A stretch of DNA of 5,471 nucleotides from Sulfurimonas sp. (GTDB lineage Bacteria > Campylobacterota > Campylobacteria > Campylobacterales > Sulfurimonadaceae). Positions within the stretch are counted from its first letter, which is position 1. Each line of letters begins with the position of its first letter. A program made the translations under genes and the position numbers. The notes below the pieces were generated by a model. The model saw only the letters and a list, made by a program, of their open reading frames with translations. It had not been told where the DNA came from and did no database searches. The DNA lies in assembly GCA_027066935.1 (NCBI GenBank), contig JAMOMX010000448.1:1-5471 (forward strand), in the 5' to 3' direction. Shown here piece after piece: positions 4,368 to 5,471 of the stretch.

Positions 4368-5471
4368 TACAGAGAAAAAGCCACACTAAAAGATTGGGCT
4401 TTAACCTACTTTCAAATCCCCATTTGATATAATTAGTGTGATTATTGCTTTTTCCTCTGTTGTGCTTTAACCTACTTTCAAATCCCCATTTGATATAATC
4501 CATCTCATGTACCTGATGGTTTGATTTGGCTTTAACCTACTTTCAAATCCCCATTTGATATAATGAAGAAATATATCTCTCTCACCTCTTTGTGGCTTTA
4601 ACCTACTTTCAAATCCCCATTTGATATAATACTAGGACTTACTTAAAAGATAGTATAGGCGCTTTAACCTACTTTCAAATCCCCATTTGATATAATTACC
4701 TCTTGTGCTTTAGTGCTACTATTGCGCTTTAACCTACTTTCAAATCCCCATTTGATATAATAGAGTTTGAGGTGATAGCTAAATCAGTGCGGCTTTAACC
4801 TACTTTCAAATCCCCATTTGATATAATGCTACAGCTAAAACTTTCATACCAACACCTGCTTTAACCTACTTTCAAATCCCCATTTGATATAATGATGCGA
4901 TCGATGGAAGTGCAACTGTCTTGGCTTTAACCTACTTTCAAATCCCCATTTGATATAATTTAGAAGCTCAAGTAGCTACGCCAGCGGTAGCTTTAACCTA
5001 CTTTCAAATCCCCATTTGATATAATATGAGATTATTCATAAATTGGCGGAGATAGCTTTAACCTACTTTCAAATCCCCATTTGATATAATCATTGGAACT
5101 CTCAAAATCGCAAGATATAGCTTTAACCTACTTTCAAATCCCCATTTGATATAATATTCCACCCATCTCATCATTAAAACGCTCAGCTTTAACCTACTTT
5201 CAAATCCCCATTTGATATAATTGGACTGATATAGATCTAGATAATATGGTTGCTTTAACCTACTTTCAAATCCCCATTTGATATAATGTCTCATACCAGT
5301 ATAAAATGAAACTGCTAGCTTTAACCTACTTTCAAATCCCCATTTGATATAATTGGAGATGGTATTAGTAAACCACTTGGTTAGCTTTAACCTACTTTCA
5401 AATCCCCATTTGATATAATATTACAAAAACAACCACCAAAAAGTTTTAAGCTTTAACCTACTTTCAAATCC

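Larger units (their letters stand above)
4288..5471 (+). CRISPR. CRISPR array, probably type II-C, continuing past the right edge
   Basis: Seventeen full 36-bp repeats, identical as read, start at 4332, 4398, 4464, 4529, 4595, 4661, 4726, 4792, 4858, 4924, 4990, 5055, 5120, 5186, 5252, 5318 and 5384. A truncated repeat precedes them (4288-4301) and a repeat cut by the window starts at 5450. The 18 spacers are 30 bp, except four of 29 bp (4500-4528, 4697-4725, 5026-5054, 5091-5119). The repeat begins GCTTTAACC and ends TTTGATATAAT. It aligns without gaps to the remembered C. jejuni type II-C repeat at about 22 of 36 positions, including 5' G-TTTA and 3' AT. In type II the 5' half of the repeat pairs with tracrRNA, giving plus-strand crRNAs. 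A 6-bp stem (TCAAAT/ATTTGA, loop CCCC, repeat positions 15-30) can form. Spacers are unrelated to the genes in the window. Neither cas genes nor a tracrRNA are visible, so the type is inferred from the repeat alone. Confidence 0.97.

Noticed and set aside
4321..4503. Minus-strand ORF of 60 codons with a repeated IKWGFESRLK motif
   Set aside because: It is the CRISPR repeat read in frame: the period is 66 bases, or 22 codons, so stops are avoided across several units. The variable parts are spacers. Not a protein.
5058..5294. Minus-strand ORF of 78 codons with the same repeated motif
   Set aside because: Same artefact of the CRISPR array; it loses frame where a 29-bp spacer changes the period.
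4302..5449. Purine at spacer position 6 or 7 in 15 of 18 spacers, as a sign of selected start sites
   Set aside because: About 13-14 would be expected by chance, so it gives no real support.
4302..5449. Several spacers read as open peptide frames on the plus strand
   Set aside because: A 30-base stretch usually has at least one open frame, so this does not show coding targets.

Overview
The window looks like a chromosomal segment of an AT-rich Campylobacterota species (Sulfurimonas/Arcobacter-like). This rests on the style of the proteins (a FadL-type porin, a small lipoprotein, a stand-alone receiver domain), promoters that are mostly extended -10 boxes without a clear -35, and a CRISPR repeat resembling the Campylobacter type II-C repeat. 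The taxonomic placement is inference from base composition and remembered family resemblance; no search was run.

Bases 1-4031 hold six genes, all on the minus strand and tightly packed. In transcription order (right to left) they are: a CheY-like single-domain response regulator (3648-4031); a short lipoprotein (3129-3596); a previously easy-to-miss 29-residue membrane peptide (3040-3129); endonuclease IV, nfo (2196-3047); a FadL/OmpP1-family outer-membrane transport protein (936-2141); and the N-terminal 309 residues of a probable AAA-family ATPase starting at TTG (1-927, cut by the window edge). Lipoprotein, peptide and nfo are linked by stop/start overlaps and look translationally coupled. 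The fadL stop overlaps the Shine-Dalgarno sequence of the ATPase gene. The regulator has its own consensus promoter and a hairpin in its leader. The lipoprotein has a TATAAT box so close to its ATG that the mRNA may be leaderless.

Bases 4032-4287 hold no gene. They contain the regulator promoter and leader hairpin, then a nested palindromic element (about 149 bp, imperfect terminal inverted repeats of about 20 bp) that butts directly against the first, truncated CRISPR repeat.

Bases 4288-5471 are a CRISPR array running off the right edge: one truncated terminal repeat, 17 identical full 36-bp repeats, one repeat cut by the window, and 18 spacers of 29-30 bp. The repeat matches the C. jejuni type II-C repeat at about 22 of 36 positions by eye and ends in TGATATAAT, a perfect extended -10 promoter. 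Each repeat can therefore be read as a promoter that starts transcription inside the following spacer, as established for Neisseria meningitidis and C. jejuni type II-C arrays. No cas gene or tracrRNA is visible; if present they lie outside the window.
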